Assembly: GCF_900107395.1 (NCBI RefSeq)
Contig: NZ_FNPW01000011.1
Span: forward strand, 62,001-126,000
DNA from: Pseudomonas sp. NFIX28
Lineage (GTDB): Bacteria; Pseudomonadota; Gammaproteobacteria; Pseudomonadales; Pseudomonadaceae
Length of the DNA stretch: 64,000 nucleotides
Direction of reading: 5' to 3'
The first letter of the stretch is position 1; each line of letters opens with the position of its first letter. A program made the translations under genes and the position numbers. Shown piece after piece: positions 44,737-52,974 of this stretch. Below the pieces are notes generated by a model. The model saw nothing but the letters and a program-made list of their open reading frames with translations. It had not been told where the DNA came from and did no database searches.

Positions 44737-46535
44737 GCGGCCCCCCCGGCTTCGTCCACTCGTACTTCGCGGAACATGCCCATCTCCATGTGGAACAGCA
44801 GGTGGCAGTGATAGGCCCAGCGCCCCAGGGCATCGGCGGTCACCCGGTAGCTGCGCTTGCTGCCGGGCGGCATGTCGATGGTGTGCTTGCGTACCAGGAA
44901 GCGCCCCTGTTCGTCTTCCAGATCGCTCCACATGCCGTGCAGGTGGATGGGGTGGGTCATCATGGTGTCGTTGACCAGGGTGATGCGCACCCGTTCGCCA
45001 TAGGTCAGGCGCAGCGGCTCGGCGTCGCTGAACTTGATGCCGTCGAACGACCAGGCGAATTTCTCCATGTGCCCGGTCAGGTGCAGCTCGATGGTGCGGC
45101 TCGGCTCGCGCCCGTCCGGGTCTTCGAAGGTGCTGCGCAGGTCGGCGTAGGTCAGCACCCGGCGCCCGTTGTCGCGCAGGCCGATGCCCGGGTCGGCGAG
45201 TTTCGGTGTCGGGCTCATGGTCTGCATGTCCACCAGCGGGTTGCCGTCCTCCGAGGCCGGGTGAGCCTGCATGGCGCCGCCCATGCCCGCCATGCTGCCG
45301 TGGTCCATGCCGGCCATGGCGCTGTGGTCCATCCCGGGCATATTGCTATGGTCCATCCCCTGCATCTGGCTGTGATCCATGCCGGGCATGTCGCCCATGC
45401 CCGCCATGCTGCCGTGATCCATGCCCATGTCGGCCATGCTGATCAGCGGGCGAGGGTCCAGCGGCGGCACGGGCGCGCTCAGCCCCGGACGCAGGCTCAG
45501 GGTGCCGCGGGCATAACCGCTGCGGTCCATGGACTGGGCGAACAGGGTGTAGGCCTCTTGCGAACCGGGCTCGACCAGCACGTCGTAGGTTTCCGCCACG
45601 GCGATGCGCAGTTCGTCGACGCTGACCGGCTGCACATACTGGCCGTCGGCGGCGACCACGGTCATTTTCAGGCCGGGAATGCGCAAGTCGAAGTAGCTCA
45701 TGGCCGAGCCGTTGATCAGGCGCAGGCGCAGTTTTTCACCGGGCTTGAACAGCCCGGTCCAGTTGCCGCCCGGGCTCTGGCCGTTGATCAGGTAGGTGTA
45801 GGTATGGCCGCTGACGTCCGCCAGGTCCGTGGGGCTCATGTTCATCTGTGCCCACATCTTGCGATCGGCGAGCGTGGCCGCCCAGCCATCGCGGCTGACA
45901 TCCTCGATAAAGTCGCCGACCGTGCGCTTGTGGAAGTTGTAATAGCCGGACTGCTTTTTCAGCACATGCATCAGGCGCTCGGGCGCCTCGTCGCTCCAGT
46001 CGCTGAGCATTACCACGTAGTCGCGGTCGTACTGGAAAGGTTCCGGCTCGCGGGCCTCGATTACCAGCGGGCCATAAACCCCGGCCTGCTCCTGCAGGCC
46101 CGAATGGCTGTGGTACCAGTAGGTGCCGTTCTGCCGGACCTTGAAGCGGTATTCGTAGAGGCCGCCCGGGGCGATGCCGTGGAAGCTCAGGCCCGGCACG
46201 CCGTCCATGTTGGCCGGCAGGATCACGCCGTGCCAGTGGATCGAGGTGTCCTGCTCAAGGCGGTTGCGTACCCGGATGGTCACGGTGTCGCCTTCGCGCC
46301 AGCGCAGCAGCGGCCCGGGCAAGCCGCCGTTGATGGTCATCGCGGTGCGGGATGTGCCGCTGTAGTTGACCTGGGATTGGCCGATGAACAAGTCGAACTG
46401 CTGGCCGCTGAGGGCGGGCAGTTGACCGTCGTCGCTGCGTGCCCAGAGCGGCTGCTGCCACAGCCCGCTGCCGGCCAGGACGCCGCCGGCGGCCAGGCCC
46501 TTGATGAAAGTGCGTCGTGTGGGTTTTACGTGCAT
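44733..46535 (-). CDS. copA: CopA, multicopper oxidase of copper resistance
   Basis: A 600-aa periplasmic multicopper oxidase that oxidises Cu(I) and binds copper. It has a Tat signal with RRTFIKG at residues 7-13 and all four copper-ligand clusters: HWHGVILP, WYHSHSGLQEQ, HPIHLHGMW and YHCHLLFHMEMGMF. About residues 365-422 form a Met-rich insert with five MDH(S/G)xM repeats (MDHSQMQGMDHSNMPGMDHS...), as in PcoA/CopA. It is first gene of the copABCD series, preceded by a CopR-type box. The copRS regulators are not in the window. Confidence 0.95.
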   Translation of the reverse strand: MHVKPTRRTFIKGLAAGGVLAGSGLWQQPLWARSDDGQLPALSGQQFDLFIGQSQVNYSGTSRTAMTINGGLPGPLLRWREGDTVTIRVRNRLEQDTSIHWHGVILPANMDGVPGLSFHGIAPGGLYEYRFKVRQNGTYWYHSHSGLQEQAGVYGPLVIEAREPEPFQYDRDYVVMLSDWSDEAPERLMHVLKKQSGYYNFHKRTVGDFIEDVSRDGWAATLADRKMWAQMNMSPTDLADVSGHTYTYLINGQSPGGNWTGLFKPGEKLRLRLINGSAMSYFDLRIPGLKMTVVAADGQYVQPVSVDELRIAVAETYDVLVEPGSQEAYTLFAQSMDRSGYARGTLSLRPGLSAPVPPLDPRPLISMADMGMDHGSMAGMGDMPGMDHSQMQGMDHSNMPGMDHSAMAGMDHGSMAGMGGAMQAHPASEDGNPLVDMQTMSPTPKLADPGIGLRDNGRRVLTYADLRSTFEDPDGREPSRTIELHLTGHMEKFAWSFDGIKFSDAEPLRLTYGERVRITLVNDTMMTHPIHLHGMWSDLEDEQGRFLVRKHTIDMPPGSKRSYRVTADALGRWAYHCHLLFHMEMGMFREVRVDEAGGAA

Positions 46536-46616
46536 GCCCCAAGGCTCCCTCGATCCTGGTATGTCAGGTATGAGGTGACCTTAAGCAGCCGGGGCTGTCA
46601 GGAAACTGAGGCCAAC

Positions 46617-46631
46617 ATTACAGATTTGTCA
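46617..46631 (-). promoter_or_regulatory. CopR-type cop box upstream of copA
   Basis: On the copA strand the site reads TGACAAATCTGTAAT, an exact fit to the TGACA-N4-TGTnAT pattern known for CopR/CusR-type copper response regulators in Pseudomonas. It lies 82 bases before the copA ATG, a normal distance. Confidence 0.7.
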
Positions 46632-46671
46632 GCTAGCGCCTCGGACCCTGCTGCAGAGCTTGGCGACAGGG

Positions 46672-47127
46672 TCAGCGCGCGGCCTCTTCCAGGGTGTGCT
46701 TGAGGTTCGCCAGGGCCCGCTCGGACAATTGCTCGATGCGGGTGCGCAAGCTGCTCAGGTTGAGATCGGTGGAATAGTGCAGGGTGCGTTTGAACAGGGT
46801 GCCATCGCCGTATTTGCGCAATTGATAGTGCAGCGAGCCGTCCACCGGCGCAGAACTGAACACGCACTTGAATTCCTTGGGGAATACCGCGACCAGCACC
46901 CGGCAGCTCATCTGGATCTGCAGGCCGAGCAAGTCGATGGTTTCGCTGAAGCGATGCCCCGCCGGCAAGGAGCCGGCCAGGCCGGTGTCGGCGTGCAGGG
47001 AAGAGGGGTGCCATTCGCTCCAGCGATCCGGCTGCGTCACGTAGTAGTAGACGGTATCGATCGGTGCGTCGATGTAGAGCTCATGAGTAATGAGTTCATC
47101 GACCAGGTGCTGCTGACGTTGTCCCAT
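46672..47127 (-). CDS. SRPBCC family (START-like) protein
   Basis: A 151-aa cytosolic protein with the Bet v1/START-like helix-grip fold. It opens with YIDAPIDTVYYYVTQPDRWSEWHPSS and shows the usual strand pattern (GHRFSETIDLLG, LHYQLRKYGDGTLFKRTLHY) ending in a long helix (LSERALANLKHTLEEAAR). Such proteins bind hydrophobic ligands; no catalytic residues identify a cyclase or hydratase. The start has an excellent AAGGAGG. It is upstream of copA on the same strand but the cop box lies between them, so it is probably a separate unit. Confidence 0.8.
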   Translation of the reverse strand: MGQRQQHLVDELITHELYIDAPIDTVYYYVTQPDRWSEWHPSSLHADTGLAGSLPAGHRFSETIDLLGLQIQMSCRVLVAVFPKEFKCVFSSAPVDGSLHYQLRKYGDGTLFKRTLHYSTDLNLSSLRTRIEQLSERALANLKHTLEEAAR

Positions 47128-47658
47128 GATGCACCTCCTTGTGATTGGAGCATCAAATATAGTTCTCCGCGGGCACTCCACACGCCGACCGGTCGACCGC
47201 GCAGCAGCCCTTGCAGCCACCCTCGGCAAGCCGGCGATGCAACCCTTGGACAGGCCATCGACGAGGGCTGGCCCGCGGGACCGGGCCGCCGCTTGGCAAG
47301 GTCATGAAAGATCTCCACAAGATGCCGCCACAAAGCCCCCAAGACGCCATCGATCGTAACTAACCAAATGGTCCATAAGGCACTGCGAATTGCGGCTTGG
47401 TTACTCCGGGCGCGATTGTTAAACAATTGTTTCAGCTAGCAAAACCGCGGCTTCCAGGCGTTTGTATCGTAAATGTACGAGAATTGTAAAAAGCTGAAAT
47501 ATTTATTGGAGCAACGCCGGGGCGCGCCGATACTCCGGCCATTGTTATTCTCTCAATCAGGTTTTTCAGACACCCGTTAGTTGAACTTGCATCACCCTCT
47601 AAAAAAGTGGCGCATGTGCAGGGAAGCGGTTGAAAACCGGTACACAGGAGTCTTTTTT
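47128..47658. other. AT-rich leader between SRPBCC and an unknown gene
   Basis: A 531-base gap. The right half is clearly AT-richer than the chromosome around it: it holds the perfect palindrome AAACAATTGTTT (47421-47432), CGTAAATGTACGAGAATTG and AAGCTGAAATATTTATTGGAG. It looks like a regulatory or xenogeneic-silencer-prone region for the rightward gene. No convincing sigma-54 or AlgU promoter was found, and no open frame looks real. Confidence 0.45.
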
Positions 47659-48189
47659 ATGACAATCGGAAATGTCGGTGGCTGGACCAGCAAGGCCGGT
47701 CTGCTGGTGCAAGAGAGCGCCGGGCGGGGCAAGGCGGTCAGCCAGAGCACCAAGGTCAAGCAGATGCTCGCCCTGGTCGGCCAGAACCCGCTGGCGCTGA
47801 ACGTGTTCAAGATGGACGAAATGAAGCTGCACAAGCAGATCAAGGGCTTCGATCCGGAGAACGTCAGCGCCAAGCAACTGGGCAACATGAGCACGTTCCT
47901 CAAGGAAAAAGGCCTGATCAGCGACGTGACGGCGATGACCCTGCTCAACGCCGGCGACAAGTTCGACCGCTTCGGCGTGCAGAAGGACCCGGAGGCCAAG
48001 TTCAACGCCCTGGAGTATTTCGCCATCCAGCTGGACACCATCCAGACCAATAACCTCAAGGGCAACAAGTACGCCAACTACCTGATCCCCGAGTACAAGA
48101 AAGCCATCTACGTGCTGCAGAACCTGCAAAGCTACGGCAAGGGCAACGGCACCACGGTGACCGACAAGAATCACTCCGCCAAGGCGTGA
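47659..48189 (+). CDS. Hypothetical protein, 176 aa
   Basis: I do not recognise a family. The protein is soluble, helix-rich and lysine-rich, without signal peptide or membrane segment. It opens MTIGNVGGWTSKAGLLVQES and has a loosely repetitive helical middle (KMDEMKLHKQIKGFDPENVS, NMSTFLKEKGLISDV, MTLLNAGDKFDRFG) and a disordered end (YGKGNGTTVTDKNHSAKA). The ATG follows AGGAG by eight bases; the open frame starts 26 codons earlier without a site. It is monocistronic: a long AT-rich leader before and a very strong terminator after. That style suggests a highly or conditionally expressed protein, possibly exported without a classical signal; this is inference. Confidence 0.75.
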   Translation: MTIGNVGGWTSKAGLLVQESAGRGKAVSQSTKVKQMLALVGQNPLALNVFKMDEMKLHKQIKGFDPENVSAKQLGNMSTFLKEKGLISDVTAMTLLNAGDKFDRFGVQKDPEAKFNALEYFAIQLDTIQTNNLKGNKYANYLIPEYKKAIYVLQNLQSYGKGNGTTVTDKNHSAKA

Positions 48190-48197
48190 GGCAACAA

Positions 48198-48237
48198 AAA
48201 AAGGCCCTCGACCGAGACACCGGTCGAGGGCCTTTTT
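48198..48237 (+). terminator. Strong intrinsic terminator
   Basis: AAAAAGGCCCTCGACCG / CGGTCGAGGGCCTTTTT: a perfect 17-base inverted repeat with a six-base loop and T-run, directly after the 176-aa gene. It is the best Rho-independent terminator in the window and works in both directions by symmetry. Confidence 0.95.
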
Positions 48238-48520
48238 GTTGCCGGTTGTTTACCGATCGAGCAAGACCGGCATCGCTTTGGCGAAGGCTCGCCGGCAAAT
48301 GGCAGGGCCGGGCGTCTGCGGCGAGGCGGACGTCGTCCTCGCAACCGCCCGGGGGCTCCGGGGTTTTAAACCGCCACGATGCAGCGAAAACTCTTGCGCG
48401 GCTGTACCATGAGGCCCCGTTTGCCTGCGCCCGGCCCGATGCCCGGCAGGCGGTCGGCATTTGTTTCGATACAAGGTCGATACCTTTACAGGCTGCACTT
48501 TTCAGATTCAGGAATCCGTA
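48238..48520. other. Gap before the small membrane protein
   Basis: About 280 bases of normal GC content between the terminator and the 62-codon gene. No palindrome or promoter stood out; the frames crossing it look like shadows. Confidence 0.3.
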
Positions 48521-48709
48521 ATGACCCAGAAGCAACGCTTGATCTATTCGATTGTGATTTCCCTGGTGGTACTGGGAATCATGCTTGGCCTTTCCTACCT
48601 GCAGAACGCCGGGATGATTACCGAGAAAATGTTCCAGTACATCGCCATTGGCGTGGCGGTGACCGTGGTAATCATCAATGGCGTGATGCGGCGCAAGGTC
48701 AAGCCTTGA
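48521..48709 (+). CDS. Small two-helix membrane protein, 62 aa
   Basis: A short protein with two hydrophobic helices (LIYSIVISLVVLGIMLGLSYL and YIAIGVAVTVVIINGVM) joined by NAGMITEKMFQ and a basic end (RRKVKP), giving an inside-inside topology. The start is decided by AGGAA eight bases upstream of this ATG. No family recognised; similar tiny membrane proteins are common conserved genes in pseudomonads. It ends 16 bases from the convergent winged-helix gene. Confidence 0.72.
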   Translation: MTQKQRLIYSIVISLVVLGIMLGLSYLQNAGMITEKMFQYIAIGVAVTVVIINGVMRRKVKP

Positions 48710-48725
48710 GAGACTCCCGACGGCC

Positions 48726-49106
48726 TCAGTTGCGGCCGTCGAGTATGGCTTCAGCCTGTTGATGCAGGCTGAAGCTCTTGTCGGCATTGAGGGTAATCAC
48801 CCCTTCGCTGCACAACCGCTTCAACACCTCGCGCACGCTGAGGAACGACAGCGGAATATCCAGCTCCAGCAAATGACTGTGAATTCCCCGCACGCCCATG
48901 GTGCGGTGGCTTTCGGCTGCCTGTAGCAAGGCATCGATGACTTTCAGGCGGATCAGGCTGGTGCGCAGGCCGAAGCTCTTGAGCAGGTGCCTGATGCGCT
49001 CGTTGCGGTTGCGCTCGGCGTGCTTGCCGAAAACACCGGAGCCGGCGTTCAGGGAGGACGCGGGTTGTGCGGTGTGGCCATCCGTTGGCAGTTGCGGGTC
49101 GTACAT
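48726..49106 (-). CDS. Fur-like winged-helix protein without metal-binding domain
   Basis: A 126-aa cytosolic protein. Residues ~35-115 look like the N-terminal winged helix of Fur family regulators (RIRHLLKSFGLRTSLIRLKVIDALLQAAESHRTMGVRGIHSHLLE...SVREVLKRLCSEGVITLN). The C-terminal HxHHH/CxxC dimerisation-metal domain is missing: the chain stops just after the wing. The N-terminal 30 residues are disordered. AAGGAG precedes the ATG. It could be a DNA-binding regulator that uses another signal, or a modulator of Fur. Family assignment is tentative. Confidence 0.6.
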   Translation of the reverse strand: MYDPQLPTDGHTAQPASSLNAGSGVFGKHAERNRNERIRHLLKSFGLRTSLIRLKVIDALLQAAESHRTMGVRGIHSHLLELDIPLSFLSVREVLKRLCSEGVITLNADKSFSLHQQAEAILDGRN

Positions 49107-49418
49107 GCAAAAAACTCCTTTTCAGCGCCTGATCAGGAAAATGATGGGTGCTCTCATATAACTAGACGAACGAGCGGCGCAAATCATGAAAAATCAGTTG
49201 TAGGAAAATTGTGATGCCTTTGTCATCCCCAGGTTGGCCGGAGTTTACGGCCTGGGCCCGCGGGGTTAAATTTTTTTGCGCGACTTCGTCTGTAAGGGCA
49301 GGCGGGCCTTGGCTGATGCCGGGCGGCGCCGTTCTTTTCCAGGCTGGAATCCGTGTTCCTGTGTGCTGATCGCATCGCGCGCCGGCCCGGGTTCGGCTTT
49401 TTTCGATCAGGAGTCGGC
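49107..49418. other. pvdQ upstream region
   Basis: A 312-base divergent gap between the winged-helix gene and pvdQ. It holds a PvdS-box-like element (listed separately) and AT-rich stretches (ATGAAAAATCAGTTG, TAGGAAAATTGTG) near the leftward gene. No classical Fur box (GATAATGATAATCATTATC type) was seen. Confidence 0.4.
49267..49289 (+). promoter_or_regulatory. Possible PvdS (iron-starvation sigma) box
   Basis: TAAAT (49267-49271), 15 bases, CGT (49287-49289), about 130 bases before the pvdQ start. Iron-starvation boxes of PvdS-type sigma factors have TAAAT and CGT with a spacing near 16-17, so this is one base short of the usual form. Confidence 0.4.
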
Positions 49419-51767
49419 GTGATTATTTCCAGGCAGTTACCCAGGTTTTGCCTTGCGGGCGTGTTTCTCGGGCTGAGCCTTGCGGCGCAGGCGCGCGAGG
49501 TACCGTCCGGCGAGGCGAGTGCCGATATTCGCCGCACCGGCTTTGGCGTCCCGCACATTCGTGCCACCGACGAACGCGGGCTGGGCTACGGCATTGGCTA
49601 TGCCTACGCCCAGGACAACCTGTGCCTGCTGGCCAACGAGGTGCTGACGGTCAATGGCGAGCGCTCGAAGTATTTTGGCCCGCAGCAGAAAACCAATGAG
49701 CGTCGCGAGAACCTGGCCAGCGACTTGTTTTTCAACTGGCTGAACACGCCCCAGGCGGTGTTCGGCTTCTGGCAGGCACAGACGCCGCAGGTGCGACAGC
49801 TGATCGAAGGTTATGTCGCCGGCTACAACCGTGCCCTGGCCGAACGCCAGGCCCGCGGCCTGCCGGAGCAGTGCCAGGGGGATTGGGTGCGGCCGCTGAC
49901 CGCCCTGGACCTGGTCAAGCTGACCCGTCGGCTATTGGTGGAAGGGGGCGTCGGCCAGTTCGTCGAGGCCCTGGTGGGGGCGACACCGCCATCCGCCACG
50001 GCCCGGCTCGAGCAGTCGGCCCAGGCCTTTGCCCAGGCGGATGCCCGCGGCCAGCGTTTCGCCCTGGACCGGGGCAGCAATGCGGTGGCCGTGGGGCACG
50101 AGCGTTCGTTCAATGGCCGCGGCATGTTGCTGGCCAACCCGCATTTCCCGTGGGTGGGCGGCATGCGCTTCTATCAGATGCACCTGACCATTCCCGGCAA
50201 GCTGGATGTCATGGGCGCCGCGCTGCCGGGCCTGCCGCTGATCAATATCGGCTTCAGCCAGCACCTGGCCTGGACCCATACGGTCGACACCTCCAAGCAT
50301 TTCACCCTGTACCGCCTGCAACTGGACCCCAAGGACCCGACCCGTTACCTGCTCGACGGCAAGTCGCTGCCGTTGGACAAGCAGACGCTCAGCGTGAAGG
50401 TGAAGGGCGCGGACGGCCAGCTTGCGAGCATCGGCCATACCGTCTACAGCTCGGTGTTCGGGCCGGTGGTGCAGTGGCCCGGCAAGCTGGACTGGGACAA
50501 CCGGTTCGCCTACAGCCTGCGTGACGCCAACCTGGAGAACGACCGGGTGCTGCAACAGTGGTACGCGATGAACCAGGCCGCCAGCCTCAAGGAACTGCAG
50601 GCCTCGGTGCATCAACTGCAGGGCATTCCCTGGGTCAATACCCTGGCGGTGGATGACCAGGGCCAGACCCTGTACATGAACCAGTCGGTGGTGCCCAACG
50701 TCAGCGCGGAAAAGCTCGCGCGCTGCAGCGATCCGCGGATCGGCACGCAACTGATCGTCCTCGACGGTTCCCGTAGCGCCTGCGCCTGGGACATCGACCC
50801 GGCCGCCGCGCAAAAGGGCATCTACCCGGCGAGCCAGTTGCCGCAACTGCTGCGCGGCGATTACGTGCAGAACTCCAATGACTCGGCGTGGATGGTCAAC
50901 CCGGCTGCGCCGCTGCAAGGCTTCTCGCCGCTGATCAGCCAGCAGGACCTGCCGCTGGGGCCGCGCGCGCGTTTCGCCCTGGAGCGCTTGAACGCAACGG
51001 GCCCGGCCAAGGCGCTGAGCGCTGCCGACCTCAAGCACATGGTGATGGACGATCAGGTGTATCTGGCCGGGCAGGTCATGCCGGACCTGCTGCAGTTCTG
51101 CGCGGCCGACCTGGGCAGCGATGCGCAGGCCCTGGCGCCGCTGTGTGCCAGCCTCAAGGCCTGGGACCGCAGCGCCAACCTGCAGAGCGGCTTGGGTTTC
51201 GTGCATTTCCAGAATGTCATGAAGCAGTTGGAGGCCGTCGGCGATCGCTGGCGCGTGGCGTTCAATGCGCAGGACCCGCAGCACACCCCGCGTGGCCTGG
51301 CGATCGATCGGCCGCCGGTCGCCAAGGCGCTGCGCGAGGCGATGCTGGCCTCGGCCAGGCAGGTGGCCGAGTCGGGCCTGAAGGCCGACAGCCGTTGGGG
51401 CGATATCCAGGTGGCCAGCAGCGGCGGCCAGCAAACGCCGATCCACGGCGGACCGGCCAGTCTTGGGGTGTACAACGCGATCCAGAGCGTGCTCGGGGCC
51501 GACGGCAAGCGTGAAGTGGTCAGCGGCACCAGCTACCTGCAAGTGGTGACTTTCGATGACCAGGGGCCGCGGGCCCAGGGCCTGCTGGCGTTTTCGCTGT
51601 CCAGCGACCCGGCGTCGCCGCACTCGCGGGACCAGACCGAGGCGTTCTCGAAGAAACAGTGGAGTGTGTTGCCCTTTACCGAGCAGCAGATCCAGGCGGA
51701 TCCGCAGTACCGCTTGCAAGTGATCCATGAAGCGGATGATCGGCTGCGCAAGGTCGCGACCCAGTAG
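49419..51767 (+). CDS. pvdQ: PvdQ, acylase of pyoverdine maturation and AHL degradation
   Basis: A 782-aa periplasmic Ntn-hydrolase that removes the fatty acyl chain from the pyoverdine precursor; PvdQ can also cleave long-chain acyl-homoserine lactones. It has a signal peptide ending AAQA, the alpha chain with GVPHIRATDERGLGYGIGYAYAQDN, and the autoproteolytic junction DRG-SNAVAVG giving beta-chain Ser220 (Ser217 in P. aeruginosa PvdQ). The beta chain has MLLANPHFPW, MRFYQMHLTIPG, HLAWTHTVDTS, FVQNSNDSAW and GGTSYLQVVTF. Similarity to PvdQ as I recall it is high throughout, closer than to QuiP or HacB. The start is a GTG with AGGAG five bases before it. A terminator follows. Confidence 0.9.
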   Translation: MIISRQLPRFCLAGVFLGLSLAAQAREVPSGEASADIRRTGFGVPHIRATDERGLGYGIGYAYAQDNLCLLANEVLTVNGERSKYFGPQQKTNERRENLASDLFFNWLNTPQAVFGFWQAQTPQVRQLIEGYVAGYNRALAERQARGLPEQCQGDWVRPLTALDLVKLTRRLLVEGGVGQFVEALVGATPPSATARLEQSAQAFAQADARGQRFALDRGSNAVAVGHERSFNGRGMLLANPHFPWVGGMRFYQMHLTIPGKLDVMGAALPGLPLINIGFSQHLAWTHTVDTSKHFTLYRLQLDPKDPTRYLLDGKSLPLDKQTLSVKVKGADGQLASIGHTVYSSVFGPVVQWPGKLDWDNRFAYSLRDANLENDRVLQQWYAMNQAASLKELQASVHQLQGIPWVNTLAVDDQGQTLYMNQSVVPNVSAEKLARCSDPRIGTQLIVLDGSRSACAWDIDPAAAQKGIYPASQLPQLLRGDYVQNSNDSAWMVNPAAPLQGFSPLISQQDLPLGPRARFALERLNATGPAKALSAADLKHMVMDDQVYLAGQVMPDLLQFCAADLGSDAQALAPLCASLKAWDRSANLQSGLGFVHFQNVMKQLEAVGDRWRVAFNAQDPQHTPRGLAIDRPPVAKALREAMLASARQVAESGLKADSRWGDIQVASSGGQQTPIHGGPASLGVYNAIQSVLGADGKREVVSGTSYLQVVTFDDQGPRAQGLLAFSLSSDPASPHSRDQTEAFSKKQWSVLPFTEQQIQADPQYRLQVIHEADDRLRKVATQ

Positions 51768-51790
51768 GCACGTTCAACCTGGCGTCAAGC

Positions 51791-51829
51791 GAAGGCCGCA
51801 CCCGCGAGGGTTGCGGCCTTCAGCTTTTT
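51791..51829 (+). terminator. Terminator behind pvdQ
   Basis: GAAGGCCGCA / TGCGGCCTTC (ten-base perfect arms, 11-base loop) followed by AGCTTTTTG, 24 bases after the pvdQ stop. Its right arm and T-run overlap the last codons of the convergent FecR-type gene. Confidence 0.88.
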
Positions 51830-52821
51830 GGCGTGGTGCCTGGCAGCGAATTGATCACCGGATTGCCGTCCTGGTTGCGGGTCAGGTACACCGGCAGCAC
51901 CTTGGGCAGCGTGGTTACCAGGCTCTTGATCGCGGTGGTGTCGTAGATGCCGCCGACACGGATGTTGCCCGTGGCGCTGTCGGCCAGCATCACCGGCGTG
52001 CTCAGGTAGCGATTGATCAGCGGCAGGGCTTCGCCGAGCGCCAGGTTGTCCAGCACCAGCTTGCCGTGACGCCAGGCCAGGGAGCTGTCGCCGGTGTAGG
52101 TCTGGCTGATCTGTGGCTGGTAGTCGCCCTGGCGATAGCTTGCCTGCATGCCCGGATCGAGACGGAAGCCGCCATCGGGGTGATGGTTGTCGCTGTTCAC
52201 CAGCACCGAGCCTTCGAGCAGGGTGACGCGCACCTGATCTTCATACATCCAGACGTTGAACTGGGTGCCGGTGACGCGGACTTCGCCACTGGCCGCCTTG
52301 ACCACGAACGGGTGGCTGCTGTCGTGGCTGACCTTGAAGAAGGCTTCGCCTTTTTTCAGGCTGACCTGGCGCTGGTCCTTGTAATTGCTGTAGCTCAGCT
52401 CGGTGCCGAGGTTGAGTTCGACCTGGCTACCGTCGGCCAGGGTGACCTGGCGCACGCTGCCGTCGGCCTGGAAACGCTCGTAGGAGGAGGGCAGCCAGCC
52501 CAGGCTCCAGCCGCTGTAGGCCGCCAGGGGCAAGGCCATGGCGCTGACCGCTGCGGCTATGCCGTAGACGCGCCAGGACCTGCGCGGTGCCGTCAGGGGC
52601 AGGACGTTGGCGGTCTGGGTGCGTGGCAGGTGGTCGGCGACTTCCCAGATTTCCTGCATCGCTTCGTATTCGAAGGCATGCAACGGATGGGCATCGCGCC
52701 ATTGCTCGAAGGCCTGGCGCTCGGCGGCCGTACAATCCGCGGCATGCAGGCGCATGCACCAGTGCGCGGCGGCATCGGTAATGGCGTCGTATTCGGCTTC
52801 TGTGAGGTGCTTTTCGCTCAT
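51820..52821 (-). CDS. FecR-family anti-sigma regulator
   Basis: A 333-aa single-pass inner-membrane protein that would bind an ECF sigma factor and relay a signal from a TonB-dependent receptor. Residues ~10-65 are the cytosolic DUF4880 sigma-binding part (AAHWCMRLHAADCTAAERQAFEQWRDAHPLHAFEYEAM). A membrane helix follows near 85-105 (YGIAAAVSAMALPLAAYSGW). The FecR domain is periplasmic (LADGSQVELNLGTELSY, VSLKKGEAFFKVSHD, VTGTQFNVWMYEDQVRVTLLEGSV), and the DUF4974/STN-like end is last (LVLDNLALGEALPLINRYLS). No ECF sigma or receptor gene is next to it, which is unusual. Its place beside pvdQ makes an FpvR-like protein possible; not shown. Confidence 0.85.
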   Translation of the reverse strand: MSEKHLTEAEYDAITDAAAHWCMRLHAADCTAAERQAFEQWRDAHPLHAFEYEAMQEIWEVADHLPRTQTANVLPLTAPRRSWRVYGIAAAVSAMALPLAAYSGWSLGWLPSSYERFQADGSVRQVTLADGSQVELNLGTELSYSNYKDQRQVSLKKGEAFFKVSHDSSHPFVVKAASGEVRVTGTQFNVWMYEDQVRVTLLEGSVLVNSDNHHPDGGFRLDPGMQASYRQGDYQPQISQTYTGDSSLAWRHGKLVLDNLALGEALPLINRYLSTPVMLADSATGNIRVGGIYDTTAIKSLVTTLPKVLPVYLTRNQDGNPVINSLPGTTPKS

Positions 52822-52902
52822 TGGCTCTTCCTGGTTTCGCGCATTCTAACCTTCGCAGCCAGGCTTGGAGAACCGCAGTCATGGCTAATGCATATCAAAG
52901 TG

Positions 52903-52930
52903 GAACTTATTTTTTGCCCCAATGCCCTAA
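52903..52930 (+). promoter_or_regulatory. Weak AlgU-like promoter before the PepSY gene
   Basis: GAACTT at 52903-52908 is a perfect AlgU -35. The -10 at 17 bases, CCTAA, matches only three of five positions. It lies 45 bases before the start codon in the fecR/PepSY divergent gap. Confidence 0.25.
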
Positions 52931-52974
52931 AAAAACGGGACTTTTGCAAGCAATATCCACAGATGGAGTGAAAA

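Noticed and set aside
47378..47393. Sigma-54 promoter (GGCAC...TTGC) for the 176-aa gene
   Set aside because: GG and GC are 11 bases apart instead of 10, and no enhancer site or IHF-like stretch was evident.
47037..47426. 129-codon leftward frame upstream of the SRPBCC gene
   Set aside because: Overlaps the well-supported SRPBCC start in another frame and has no SD.
47583..47609. AlgU promoter with GAACTT directly before the 176-aa gene
   Set aside because: No TCTGA-like -10 at 16 or 17 bases.
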